From contig CAWFFO010000009.1 in assembly GCA_963815135.1 (NCBI GenBank), positions 178,040 through 242,039 on the forward strand: a DNA stretch of 64,000 nucleotides. The letters run 5' to 3'. Each line of letters begins with the position of its first letter. Positions within the stretch are counted from its first letter, which is position 1. Position numbers and translations under genes: made by a program. The DNA comes from CAIWTU01 sp963815135. Its GTDB lineage: Bacteria; Desulfobacterota; Desulfuromonadia; Geobacterales; Geobacteraceae. Positions 27,356-40,252 of this stretch are shown in pieces. The notes below the pieces were generated by a model. It did not search any database and was not told the origin of the DNA. It worked only from the letters and a program-made list of their open reading frames with translations.

Positions 27356-30300
27356 TTACCAGGTGAATTGCAGTCCGCCAGACCCTGCATAGCTCTGGCC
27401 CGCATCGGCGTAATCGCAGTCGAAATTCGCGAACAGTGAAAAATTGAGGTTGAAGGCCAGGTTGGTGCCGACATTGGCGCGCAGGGAATCGCTTGGCGGT
27501 TGGGCTCCCCTGGCTACGAAATAAAAGCCCGGAGCAGTAATGAAGGAGCCTTCCACCGATCTCTCGCGAATGAATTCGTGCTTCCATGCTGCGCGCACCC
27601 AGCCGGACAGGACGCTCTCGGCGCCGAGATGGACTCCCGCCTTCAATTGCGTGCCGAGCTGTATGGGTACAGAGTTGATGGTGCGCCCGGCGTAGGAAAG
27701 CCCTGTTTGGCTTGGCGCTCCGGCATTACTCTCGGTGTAGGAATTCATGTGCAGAGATGCGAACTGCACACCGGCAAAAGGAGTTACCTCGAACGGAGCA
27801 ATCTGGTTTCTGTAGCCTATCTCGAAATTTCCGCTCAGGGAGTGGCTCTGGAAATCTCCGGTCAGATTTTCATCATAGCCCGGTATCGTTATAAGCTCTC
27901 CGGCAGCCGACGTAAACGAGGCGCCTGGAACAGACGTATAGCGGGACGTTTCATTGTTGAAGAAATCGAAAGCAAGAGCACCGGTGGCGTAAAGGTGTTC
28001 GAAGCGTAAGGCCCCGTATCCTGCTACGTGCTGTGCTTCAACCGTTCCGCTGGTTTGCCGGTCAGGCACGGAGAAGGAAAACCAGCCGCCCCCCCCGGCG
28101 GCGCCGAGCAGCAGTTTCGGCGAAATCCGGCAGTCGATGCCCACGCCGAAGCCACTGCCCCGCTGGCTGACCCGGGCAGACCCAGGGGAGTCACCACCGT
28201 TATAATTTCCATGACTGTCATAACCTGTCAGCCAGGTCCGCCACCTGCGGGAGGCCCGGCGTGGCAGGTTAGTTGCGTCGGACGCCGTATCCTTGGATAT
28301 CAGCTGGGCATAGAGCAGCCTTCTGTCATCATACACGGCCACGCTGTCTGTATCGTCCGGGTCGCCCGAAATCCAGGAAGTCGTCCGGTGAGCCACCGAG
28401 GAGAGGAACAGCTCGTCGGCCTTGAATACCGTCTGCTCGATCGCGGCCGTTCCCTCGCCGGTGAGCGAGTCATAGATGTTTCCGAGGGTCGCGGTGTCCG
28501 GCTGGTAGAACAGGGCCGTAGCCAGCGCTCCGAATGCTGGCGAGAGTTGAGCAAGCTGAATCCGGTTGACAGTGTCGCCCATTGAATGCTGGTTTTGCGT
28601 CAGTCCGGAGGGCGAATAGTCGATCGTGTAGTTCAGGTTTATGTCGGTCGCGTTCGGGTTGGTGAGTACGTAGTTTGCCACCGCCGTCGACGGGGCCAGC
28701 AGCCTGATGTCGCCGCTGGTCGTGCCTTCAGCTGCCGATAGAATAACTATGTCATGTGATCCGGGCAATGCCGCAGCCGGAGCATTCAGGGGGTCGACCA
28801 GGTTGACGGCTACAGTACCGGAGACGTCGGCCGTGCCGGTTACATCGATACGATCCGCTGTCCGGTTTTTCAGATCGAGATCTGCTCCATATAAGCCGGT
28901 CGCCGTCTGGGTAATGTTTCCAGCGAGGTTTGTCGTGAGAACCCGCTGGTAGTCGCCCGGCGACATCAGTCCCCCGTTGGTCAGCATGCCGCCTGCTCCG
29001 AGATTTACCGTTGCGCCGGAATTGAAGAGGGCGTTCGGCCCGTTGTCGAAGGAGTTCGCACCGCCGCCCAGATCCACCGAACCGATGACGATGCCGGTAT
29101 TGTTAATGTGGTCGTCGCCGGTGGTGGCGCGTATGGCAAAGCCGTCTATCCCGCTCACCGTGGTTATGTATCCCGCGTTATTGAGCAGGTTGTCGGCGCC
29201 GTTCAGGATATAGACGCCGGCTCCCTGATCGCTGCCGCCGTAGATGAAGCTCGGCTGGTCAGCTGAAGCGTTCAGGATGTTGACCGTGATGTCGCCATTG
29301 CCTCCGGACGCGTCGCTTTGGGCAGTCAATGCGATAGAATTGGCTCCCGCAGCCATGAGGCTGCCTGTCTGGTTCACGACCGTCGTTTGCGCCGCGCCCA
29401 GTCCGCCGGCCGTGCCAGAGAACAGGAAGGCGCCGATCTGTCCGGGAGGATCGGCCGCCAGGCCAACGGCGCCGCCGCCGCCCCCGACGCTTTGGGTATA
29501 CAGCGCTATGCTGTTATCACCTGTCACGATGATAGAGCCCGCGGTGTTGTCGATTGTGACGACCCCACCGTTGCCGTTGCCGCCTGATTGCGAGATAACT
29601 CCGGCGGCGCCGCCGCCGGGCTCGACCAGACCTCCGCCACCGCCCACGGACTGGGCGAAAATTCCGATGGAATTATCACCGGCGATGATGATTGAGCCGG
29701 TGTTGGTGACGGAAACGTCTCCGCCCTTGCCGACCACGCCGTTCTGCCCGCCGATGGAGACCGGCACAACAGCCGCACCGAGGGCCGATCCCGCCGTGCC
29801 CCCGCCGCCGCCGACCGATTGCGCCATGATGCCGACGGAATTGTTGTCATTAATCCGGATGGCGCCGTCGTTTGTGACCGTTACGTTGCCGCCGTCACCC
29901 CCCGCGCCGCCGTTGCCGCCAAGTGTTACTGTTGCAGAAGCGGAGGATCCGGCGTCGCCGGCCAGGAAACCGCCGCCGTTGCCGCCGCCGCCGCCGACCG
30001 ACTGGGCAAATATTGCGGTTGAATTCGCGCCGTTTGCGAGAATGCTGCCGGTACCGTAATTGTTTACTGTTACCGCACCGCCGTTACCGCCGACACCGCC
30101 GTTGCTGCCGATGTTCACGCTGACACCGGGCAGCTGCCCTGCAATACCGGAGATCAGGTTGCCGGCGACTCCGCCGTTGCCGCCCCCGCCGCCCACCGAC
30201 TGGGCGAAGATGGCTTGCGAGGCTGCGCCGTCTGTCTCGATCTGGCCGAAGTTATCGACCGTCACGCTGCCGCCGTTGCCTCCGCCTCCGTTGTTGCCTC

Positions 30301-33300
30301 CCACATAAGTCTTGAAACCAATGGAGGAACCGGAATATGCTCCGCTGCCGTCTCCTCCTCCGCCGCCGATTGACTGGGCGAAAATCCCGTTGGCCATCGC
30401 GCCTTTGGTCCAGATGATACCGCCTGCCTGGTTGGTGACATCCACTTCGCCGCCATCGCCTTCCTGGCCGCTGCTGCCGCCGACTGCAATGGCTCCGATG
30501 GCGCTGCCGCCGTCACCGCCGCCGCCGCCGACCGATTGGGCATAAATGCCGTTGGCCTGGTTGCCCGAGGTCAGAAGAATGTTGGAATTGTCAACGGTCA
30601 CCTTGCCGCCGTTGCCGCCGCCGGAGCCGGAACCGCCGACCGAAACGATCAGTCCGAGACCGATCGAGTCCGGGTCGGAGACGCCGCCCGCCGATCCGCC
30701 GCCGCCGCCGATCGACTGGGCGCGGATGGCATCCGAGCCGCTGCCGGAGGTATTGATCATCGCGGTGTTGGTGATGTCTACTTCGCCGCCGTCCCCACTG
30801 GAACCGCCATTGCCGCCGACCGCCACTGCCGAGAGGAATGTGCCGCCGCCATTGCCGCCGCCACCGCCGATACTCTGACCGAAGAGGCCGATGGCATCGT
30901 CACCGCTGGTCACGACCCAGCCGTCATTGTCTATTTTCACGAGACCGCCGTTGCCGCCGCCGCTGCCGTTTCCTCCAATGGTAACGCCTCCCAGCCCCGT
31001 GCCGCCGCCATTGCCGCCGCCTCCGCCGACCGATTGCGCGAAAATACCGCCCGATCCGGCCCCGAACGTCGAGATGCCGGCGGTTTGTGAATTGGTGACG
31101 CTGACCGCTCCGCCATTGCCGCTGGCGCCGCCGTAGCCGCCGAGGGTTATCCCCGAGAGCCCGGTGCTGCCGCCGTTGCCGCCGCCGCCCCCGATAGACT
31201 GGGCGATAATGCCGGCAGCAGAGTCTCCCATGGTCTGCAGGAGTGCATCATTGCTCACGGTCACGGAGCCGCTGTTGCCCGAGGCACCGCCGTAACCGCC
31301 GAGGGAGAGCAGACCGCCTGACGATCCGCCGTTGCCGCCGCCTCCGCCGACCGACTGGGCAAATATCGCGGTCGAGCCGCTTCCCGTTGTCAAAATGTCG
31401 GCCGGGGATGATGGCGAAGAAGCGTTGGTAACCTTGACATCGCCGCCGTCGCCGCTTGCCCCGCCAAATCCGCCAATGCTGGCCAGGCCCTTGATCCCCG
31501 ACGAGGCGTTGCCGCCAATGCCTCCGCCGCCGCCCAGCGACTGGGCGAAGATTCCGAATGAATCGGAGCCTGACGTCTGGATCTGGCCGTTGTTCGTGAC
31601 ATCGACCGCATTGCCATTGCCGCTTGCGCCGCCAAAGCCGCCCAAGGTAATCTTGCCAAGCCCCTGGATGGTTCCCGTGGTGCTGCCCGTTGCCAGGGTT
31701 ATGATAGAGAGGGCCTTATCGACGTAGGAGGCACCCGGAAATGCGCCGTCCAATCCGATAATGGCCTGTCCGCCGTTGCCTCCGCCGCCGCCGATGGACT
31801 GTGCCAGGATACCTGCTGACGAGCCCCCCTCAGTGATGATGAAGTCATGGTTGCCGACCGTGACCTTGCCGGCGTCATTGCCCGTTCCGCCAAAGCCGCC
31901 CACATCGACCTGTACATTCACGCTGGACTTTTTCTTTTCTTCGCAACTCTTGACCCCGTCAGAGCCGTCCGATTTACAGGTGGTGGCAAGCTGCAGGGAA
32001 AGGGAATTCGCGCCGCCGCCGTTGCCGCCGCCGCCGCCGATGGACTGCGCCAGGATGCCGTTGGACCCGGCCCCCTGGGTCGAGATGCCGCCGTACTGGT
32101 CGACCGAGACGTCTCCAGCGCTATTGCCGTCACCTCCCATGCCGCCAACCGAAACAGCGACGTTCACGGCCTTTCCGCTCTGGGGGTCACCCGCTGCGAT
32201 AAGTCCGGTGACAGCACTTCCGCCATTGCCGCCTCCGCCGCCGATCGACTGCGCCGCAATACCGTTCGCTGACGGACCTGTTGTCCGGATCAAGCCATTA
32301 TTGGTGACGTTGACATTGTCGCCGGTTCCGCCGCTGCCGCCGAATCCGCCCACGGTGAGGCCGACATTGAAATTGGTACTTTCACCGGTGGGTCCGACCG
32401 CGCCGCTGAAGGCAAAGCCGCCATTGCCGCCGCCACCGCCGATGGATTGCGCGAGGATGCCGTCGGAATCCCGGCCGGTGACCACGGTTACCTGCTGGAA
32501 GACGGTGCCGACCTCTGCGATTTGCTGTTCCTGGATCGATGAAGACCCGGTAGTAATGTTGCCGGTGTTTTTAACCGTGACAGAGCCGGCTTCGCTGCCT
32601 GCTCCGCCGAATCCGCCCACGGATGCCGAGACCTGTTTGGAATCCGGCCCGCCGATCGATCCGGCGACGCTCAACCCGCCGTTGCCGCCGCCGCCGCCGA
32701 TCGACTGGGCCAGAATGCCGACCGATCCATCGCCGACCGTCACCGTTTCGCCGCTGCGCGTAACGCTCACATCCTTGCCCGCGCCCCCCGCGCCGCCAGT
32801 GCCCCCAACCGATGCCGTGATCGAGGGGACTTTGTTGCCGCTGGCGAAATTGAAAGCACCTGCAACGCTTAAACCGCCGTTGCCGCCGCCGCCGCCGATG
32901 GACTGCGCGGACACACCGTTGGCGTTGTTCCCCGCCGTCGAGATGATGCCGGTGGACACGACCGATACCTGGTCGGCGTCGCCGCCCGCACCGCCGAAAC
33001 CGCCGAGCGAAGCGGAAAGACTGAAGCTGTTGCCGGTCGGTACGGAGACTGTGCCGGCGAAACTGAACCCGCCGTTGCCGCCGCCGCCACCGATGGACTG
33101 CGCCAGGATGCCGTCGGATCCGTCGCTGTTGGTGAGGATATTATCCACACTGGCAACACTCACCGTCCCGGCGCTGTTGCCGGCACCGCCGAAACCGCCG
33201 ATGCTGAGAGCCATTGAAGCCTTTGCGTCCGCTGTTGCGGTGAACCCTCCGGAAAAGCCGCCGTTGCCGCCGCCGCCGCCGATGGACTGCGCCAGGATGC

Positions 33301-36300
33301 CGTTCGCGCTCTGACCGAATGTTTCGATTGTCGCCATGGTATCGGCAAGCACTATGTCCTTGTTGCTGTCGACCTCTACCGCCCCGCCGGCGCCGCCGTT
33401 GGAACCGGCGCCGCCGATGCTGGCGGCCAGACCAGCGTTGCCCAGCGCCAGGGCGCCGGACAAGGCAAACCCGCCGTTGCCGCCGGAACCGCCGATGGAC
33501 TGGGCCTCCAAGCCATTGGAGCGGTCGCCGTAGGTCAGGATGGAGCCGGTACTGCCCAGTGTCACGACCCCGCCATCGCCGCCTCCGCCCAGGGCGAAAC
33601 CGCCGATCGCCAGGGAACCGGCAAATTTCGAGCCGCCCGTCAAACCGATCGAGAAGCCGCCGTTGCCGCCGCCCCCGCCGAGTGACTGGGCAAGGATGCC
33701 GTTCGAGTCGCTTCCGTTTGTCACTATATTGTTGCAGCTCATCACATCAACTGAGCCTGCTGCGCCGCCGCCCGCACCGAAACCGCCGACCGAAGCGTTG
33801 AATGCCCCGCCTGAAATCGAAGCACTCAGCCCGCCGGAAAACCCGCCGTTGCCCCCGCCGCCGCCGATGGACTGAGCCAGGATGCCGTTGGAGCGGTCAC
33901 CGTCCGTCTCCAGTGTCACCATCCCCGCGACAGGTGCGCTTAAGACCGGCACACCGTTCAATGCCTGCGCATAACTGCCCACCTGAACAGAACCGGCCGA
34001 GCCTCCGACAGAGCCGAATCCGCCGATCGAAACCCCAAGTCCGGCCGAACCGGTGGTAAAGTCGCCGTGCGACCGAGAAGCCGCCGTTGCCGCCGCCGCC
34101 GCCGATCGACTGGGCCGCGATGCCGTTTGAATCGTCGCCCTGGGTCCGGATTGTTCCGTTGTTGCCGGCCGTGACCGAGCCGGCATTGCCGCCGCCGTCC
34201 AGAGCCGAGCCGCCAACCGAAACGGAGCCCGCAAACTCGGAACCGGCCGAAAGGCCGATGGAAAAGCCGCCGTTACCGCCGCCGCCGCCGATGGACTGCG
34301 CCAGGATACCGTTGGACTTGTCGCTCAGAGTCAGGATGTTGTTGTAGCTGGTAACGTTCACCACATCCGCGTCGCCGCCGCCCGCGCCGAATCCGCCGAC
34401 CGAAACGCCGCCGCCCGCTCCCTGCAGGGCCAACCCGCCCGCTGCCGAGAAGCCGCCATTACCGCCACCGCCGCCGATCGACTGCGCCAGGATGCCATTC
34501 GACTGGATACCTTCGGTCAGGAGGGTAATGGTCCCTGCCTCAGGCGAATCCAGAAGCGGGGCGCCTGCCGAACTCACGCCGTAACTATTAACCGTAACCG
34601 AGCCGGCCGCACCGCCGCCGCTGCCGCCACCACCGACCGAAACACCCGCGCCGAGCGCGCCGACCGTAAACGCGCCGGCAACGGAAAGGCCGCCGTTGCC
34701 GCCGCCGCCGCCCAGGGACTGGGCCTCGATACCGCTGGAGTTGAAGCCTTGCGTCAGAATCGTACCCGAATTGGAGACAATAATGTTCGACGCTGTTCCG
34801 GCGGTACCGCCGAATCCGCCGACCGAAACCGCCCCGGCCGCACCGATGTCCTCGTAGGCCCCGGAACCGGCCACGGAGAAGCTGAAGCCGCCGTTGCCGC
34901 CGCCGCCACCGATGGACTGTGCCAGGATGCCGCTGGAATTGTCGAACGCCGTGCCGATATCGCCTGACCCTGTTACCTCCACCTGGCCAGCCGAACCGCC
35001 GGCACCGCCCGTGCCGCCGACCGAAACGCCGACGCCCGCCAGGCCGCCGAAGGCAATATTGCCGCTGAAGCCGCCGTTGCCGCCACCGCCGCCGATGGAC
35101 TGCGCCAGGATGCCGTAGGCGTTATTGCCGGGGCCTCCAGATATGCCCGTGGCCAGATTGCCGGTGGAATCCACGGTAACCGCCGAGGCGCTTCCGCCCC
35201 TGCCGGCGCTGCCGCCGATGTTGACGGCCGCTCCACCAGCCGCGCCGAGCGACAGACCGATGGTCGAGCCGCCGTTGCCGCCGCCGCCACCTACCGATTG
35301 GGCAATGATGGCACTTGCCTGGTCGCCGTACGTACCGATGTTGCCGGCACTGGTGACATCAACCGTGGAGGCGTTTCCGCCCCCGGCACCGCTGCCGCCG
35401 AGGCCGACCGCCGCCGACACGCCGCCGAAGGTCAGTGCTCCGGAACCCGCGAAGCCGCCGTTTCCGCCGCCGCCACCGATGGACTGGGCGAAAATGCCCG
35501 AGGACTGCTGGCCGTGTGTCTCTATGTTGCCCGCACTGTTCACGGCAACACTGCTGCCGTCGCCGCCGCCGGAGCCGGCGCCGCCGATTGCGACCGCACC
35601 GCCGATGGAGCCGCTGGAGGCGCTCAGCGCCGCGCTGAAGCCGCCATTTCCGCCGCCGCCTCCTATCGACTGGGCGACGATGGCATCGGACATGTTGCCG
35701 AGGGTGGTAATATTGCCGACACTGTCGGCTACCGCCCGGGCGCCGTTTCCGGCCACCCCGCCGCTGCCGCCAAGCGTAACCGCCGCCGAACCGACAGGGG
35801 AGCCGAAGCTGCCTGAGAGGGAAGCTGCGAAACCACCGTTGCCGCCACCGCCGCCGATTGATTGCGCCTCGATACCGGCGGAATTGTTGCCGGCGGTGAG
35901 AATATTGTTGGCGAAGTTCTGGTTGCCGCTCTGCACCTGCGCCTGGGCGGCCGCACCGCCGCCGCTGCCGCTGCCACCGAGCGAAACCCCCACGCTGGCG
36001 CTGCCGCCGAGAGCCAGGGTGCCCGCGAAGCCGCCGTTGCCGCCACCGCCGCCGATAGACTGCGCCAGGATACCGTCTGAATTTTGCCCCGTCGTAACGA
36101 GAGTCCACCCGCTTCCGTAGCCATTTACGAACAGTGACTGCCCATTGCCGTCGGCGAAAACATTTACCTCTTCTGCATTCTGACCGCTGCCGCCCGAACC
36201 GCCCACGGCGACACTGATTCCAGCACCTACGCCGAGAGACCCGGCTATTGCAAAGCCGCCGTTGCCTCCTCCTCCGCCTATGGATTGCGCGAATATGCCG

Positions 36301-39300
36301 GTGGAGTTGTTACCGGTGGTACCGATGGCACCCGAGCTGGTAACATTCACCGTTCCCGACGTCCCCCCGCTGCCGCCACTGCCGCCAACTCCGACGCTTA
36401 CGGCTGACCCCCCAACGGACGCGGCAATGGATGAACCGCCGTTGCCGCCGCCGCCGCCGACGCTTTGTGCGAAGACTGCGGCGGCATTGGAGCCCTCGGT
36501 CATGATGTTGCTGCCGGTATTGGTAACCGTAACATCGCCCGCGCTGCCGCCCGCTCCGCCGCTGCCTCCCAGCGAGACCACACCACCGCTGCCTGCACCG
36601 TTACCGCCGCCGCCGCCGACGCTCTGGGCGAAGATACCCCTTGAACCGATGCCTGCGGTTTGCAGGTCGGCATCTATATTGGTAACGCTTACAGCACCGC
36701 CGCTGCCGCCGGCCCCTGCGCTGCCGCCAATGGAGACTGCACCACCGGAGCCGCCGCCGTTTCCGCCGCCGCCGCCTACGCTCTGCGCAAAAATGGCATC
36801 CGAATTTTCACCGGTTGTGGAGATACCATTCGCAGTCGTGGCGCCGCCATTTTCGATAACGACTTCCCCTCCGTTGCTTGCCGACGCGGAACTGCCGCCC
36901 AGGGAGACCAGACCACCGCTGCCGGCGCCGTTCCCGCCCCCGCCGCCAATGGATTGGGCGAAGATCCCCCGGGAATTATTGCCGCTGGTCTGCAAAACGC
37001 CACTGCCGGTCACCGCGACCTTGCCGGCCGAACCTCCCTTCGAGCCGCTGCCGCCAAGAGAGACCGCACCGCCGCTGCCGGCGCCGTTTCCACCGCCGCC
37101 GCCGATGCTTTGAGCGAATATAGCGTCAGAGGACTCACCTTTGGTGGTGATGTTGCTGTTGGTGCTGATAACCGTGACGCCATCGGCATTGCCGCCGCTG
37201 GAGCCGCCGCCGCCCAGGGATACCAGCCCGCCGGAGCCCCCGCCTGAGCCGCCACCGCCGCCGATGCTCTGAGCGAAGATTCCCCTGGAATAGTTTCCGA
37301 ACGTCCAAAGATTATCATTGCTGTTGGTGATACTGACCACGCCGCCGCTGCCGCCGGCTCCACCGCTGCCTCCCAGAGAAACCAGCCCGCCGCTGCCGCC
37401 GCCGCCGGAGCCGGCGCCGCCGCCGCCGCCGATGCTTTGAGCAAAGATTGCGTCGGAGTAAACCCAGTTGGTAGTGATGTTGCCGCTGTTGGTGATGTCG
37501 ACGCTGCCGCCGTTACCGGCCTTGCCGGAATTGCCGCCCAGCGAGACCGCGCCGCCGCTGCCGGCCCCGGCGCCGCCACCGCCGCCGATGGACTGCGCGA
37601 AGATTCCGCGGGAATTCGCCGCATTGGTAAAGAGCTGCCCGCCGTTGTTGGTTGCAGCGACATCGCCGCCGCTGCCGCCGCCGCTGCCGCTTCCGCCGAG
37701 TGAAACCAAACCGCCTGAGCCGCTGCCTGCCCCGCCGCCACCACCGATGCTCTGGGCGAAGATGGCATCCGAGTTGATCCCCCAGGTGGTGATTCCACCG
37801 CTGGTGGTCACCGTGACGTTTCCGCTCCCGCCGCCGCCCGCGCCGCCGCCGCCCAGGGAGACGATTCCTCCGCTGCCCGCACCGTCGCCGCCGCCGCCAC
37901 CGATGCTTTGGGCGAAAATCCCCCGGGCGTTGGCACCGAATGTCTGCAGTTGACCGTTGTTGTTGCTGACCGTGACACTGTCGCCGCTACCCCCTTTTGA
38001 CCCCTTTCCGCCCAGGGAGACCAGGCCTCCCGATCCGGCGCCGGATCCACCACCCCCGCCGACGCTCTGGGCGAAGATGGCATCGGAGAGATTTCCGCGG
38101 GTTGTAATCGAGCCACTGTTGGTTACGCTGACACTGCCACCGGCACCACCTCCGGAATTGCTGCCACCGCCGATCGAAACTCCGCCGCCGGAACCGCCGC
38201 CGTTGCCGCCGCCGCCACCGATGCTTTGGGCAAAGATTCCGTGAGAATTCGTGCCAGAGGTATTTAAGGTTCCCGAACTGGTGACACTGACGCTGCGGCC
38301 TGCTCCGCCTCCGGAACCGGTGCCGCCCAGGGAAACCAGGCCGCCGCTGCCGCCGCCGGCACCGCCCCCGCCGCCGATGGACTGTGCGAAGATGGCGTCG
38401 GAGTCGGAGCCGCCGGTGGTGATGGACCCACTGTCGGTTACGCTGATAGTGCCTGCGTAGCCACCGCCTGAACTGCTGCCGCCAAGGGAAACGATGCCGC
38501 CGCTGCCCGCGCCGTCACCGCCGCCGCCGCCGACGCTCTGGGCGAAGATCCCCCGGGAGCGAACACCGGTAGTTGCTATGGCGCCGCTGTTGGTGACCGT
38601 GACATTGTTGCCGTTTCCACCACCGGAACCGCTGCCGCCCAAGGCCACGGCGCCGCCGGTGTTGCCGCCGCTGCCGCCACCGCCGCCGATGCTCTGGGCG
38701 AAGATACCGTCGGCATCAGTACCGCCGGTGGTGATGTGGCCGCTGTTGGTCACGCTGACGGTGCCGCCATCGCCGCCTGCCGAACCGTCGCCCCCCAGGG
38801 CGACGATCCCGCCGGCGCTGCCGCCGGATCCGCCGGTCCCGCCCAGGCTTTGGGCATATATCCCTCTGCTGCCACGGCCGCTGGTAAAGAGAGCAGCGTC
38901 ATTGGTCACGCTGACGCTGCCGCCATTGCCGCCGATCATCGAGCTTCCCCCGGTGCCGACCAGCCCCCAACTGTCTCCGCCGCTGCCTGAAGAGCCGCCC
39001 AGACTTTGCGCGAAGATTGCGTGGGCGTCGGAGCCAGTGGTGCTGATGGAGCTGTGGTTGATAACCGTTACCGTGCCGCCGTGGCTGGCCGCGCCGCCGC
39101 CTCCTCCGCCGCTGAAAATGTAGCCGGTACCGCCATTGCCGGCCTTGCCGCTCTTGCTCTGGGCGAAAATGCCGTAGCCCTGGTTTCCGCTGGTGGAGAT
39201 GGTGGTATTGGCATTGGTGGTAAGAGTGACATTACCACCGGCGCCGGCGTTGCCGCCGGCCAGTCCGGGCAACGCCCCGTAGGAGTTCCCCCCTTGCCGC

Positions 39301-40066
39301 CGTTGCCGCCGATGCTGGCCACATCGATGCCTGCCAGGCCCGGGCTGACCGTCTGTATATTGCCATAGGTGGAGGAAATGGTGTCGTTGACGGTGGGGCC
39401 GGTAGAGCCGTTGCCGCCGGCCGTGCCGCTGTAACCGATGGTCGCGCACCCCAGTACCCCAAAGGGGTCACATATCCGTACTCCGTAGCCGTTGTTGCCG
39501 TTCGAGCCGCCGGCGCCCTTGCGCCGCGCGTCGTAATAATTATTGATGTCTCCGGTCGCTCTCGCCGGTGGCGTTACGTCACCACCCGGATCTGCAGCGG
39601 CGCCGGCTGCAGCGGCCGCAGCCGCTGCAGCTGCTGCAGACTGGTCGCTTACGATCGACAATGTGCTGGTCTCGGTATGGCTGATGGGATTGCCTGAAGA
39701 GTCCGTGCCGTCTGAGACCACCCTGCTGAGATTGACGCTGTCGACCAGCCCGGTGGAGGCATTGGTGCTCACCGAGCCGACCGTCCAATTTCCCGTGGGA
39801 TCGGGAAGAACATCGTTCACGGTGAACGTGGTGTAAATCAGCGCATTATTGCTGGTAACCACCGCGTAGGTAACTCCGCCGCTCTGGAGGAGGGAAATCA
39901 CCTGGACAGACTCTCCGGTGACCGGATCTTCCACCGTATCGCCGACCAAGCTGGCCGAGGTCGGCTGCGTGGCGGCCATTGCCACGGACACTGCCAGCAG
40001 CACCGCTATTGCCGTAGTGACGATCAGCCTCGCGGCCAAAGGAAATGAATGCTTGTATTTGATCAT
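27356..40066 (-). pseudogene. Giant glycine-rich autotransporter (about 4,236 residues), two frameshifts
   Basis: ATG 40066 follows GGAGGG and opens with a signal peptide (LIVTTAIAVLLAVSVAMA). A poly-Ala linker leads to about 55 repeats centred on GIFAQSIGGGGGNGG, each ending in SVTNSG-type beta strands. The C-terminus (from about 28280 leftward) is an autotransporter beta-barrel ending in LQFTW with a terminal aromatic residue. Type V secretion of a beta-helical adhesin or matrix protein is inferred. The frame breaks twice. At 39288-39293 a minus-strand run of six G should be seven to join GGNGGKGG to NSYGALPG. Near 34067 one extra base must be removed to join GGFSVA to GDFTTGSAG. The two shifts compensate, so start and end are in the same frame. 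Expression is likely set by the upstream riboswitch. Confidence 0.88.
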
Positions 40067-40092
40067 GACGCCCTCCACTCGATTAGATCGGG

Positions 40093-40133
40093 AAAAATAA
40101 AAACCCCTGTCTTCGTGTTTCCGAAGATAGGGG
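40093..40133 (-). terminator. Terminator forming the expression platform of the riboswitch
   Basis: On the minus strand CCCCTATCTTCG pairs with CGAAGACAGGGG (one G-T or mismatch pair), followed by TTTTTATTTTT. It lies between the riboswitch and the autotransporter start. Its 5' arm contains CTTCGG, complementary to CCGAAG at the 3' end of the aptamer, so an alternative antiterminator is possible. Confidence 0.85.
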
Positions 40134-40144
40134 CCAGTGCCTGC

Positions 40145-40252
40145 AGTATTTTCTTCGGCAACCCGGCTGTCCGCCTTTGCTGGAAGCTTTGGCGGACCCT
40201 TGGCTTTGCGTATCCGGATAGAAATCACGGACTTGCTCTTATCGAAAAATAC
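40145..40252 (-). promoter_or_regulatory. GEMM-I cyclic-dinucleotide riboswitch (possibly cGAMP type)
   Basis: Read on the minus strand, the conserved GEMM-I core is present: ATACGCAAAGCCA, then a GTCCGCC/GGCGGAC stem, then AGCCGGGTTGCCG. A TCCG/CGGA stem forms P2 and GTATTTT at the 5' end pairs with AAAATAC at the 3' end to close P1. Spacing and order agree with known Geobacter GEMM-I aptamers. Aligning GAGCAAG of P2 with the Vibrio Vc2 RNA puts A where Vc2 has G20; that change is known to mark the 3',3'-cGAMP subclass (GEMM-Ib). The ligand is therefore cGAMP or c-di-GMP; the former is my inference. Confidence 0.87.

Noticed and set aside
29400..39100. Regularly spaced repeated DNA resembling a CRISPR array
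   Set aside because: The repeats are degenerate, coding, and vary in spacing; they encode the AQSIGGGGG protein repeats. No cas genes are present.
28244..39368. Many long plus-strand frames rich in Pro, Pro-Leu and Arg across the autotransporter, the longest at 31761-33314
   Set aside because: They are antisense shadows of GGC-rich glycine repeats: translating the complement of GGCGGC gives Pro and Arg runs. They lack starts with ribosome sites and have no family resemblance.
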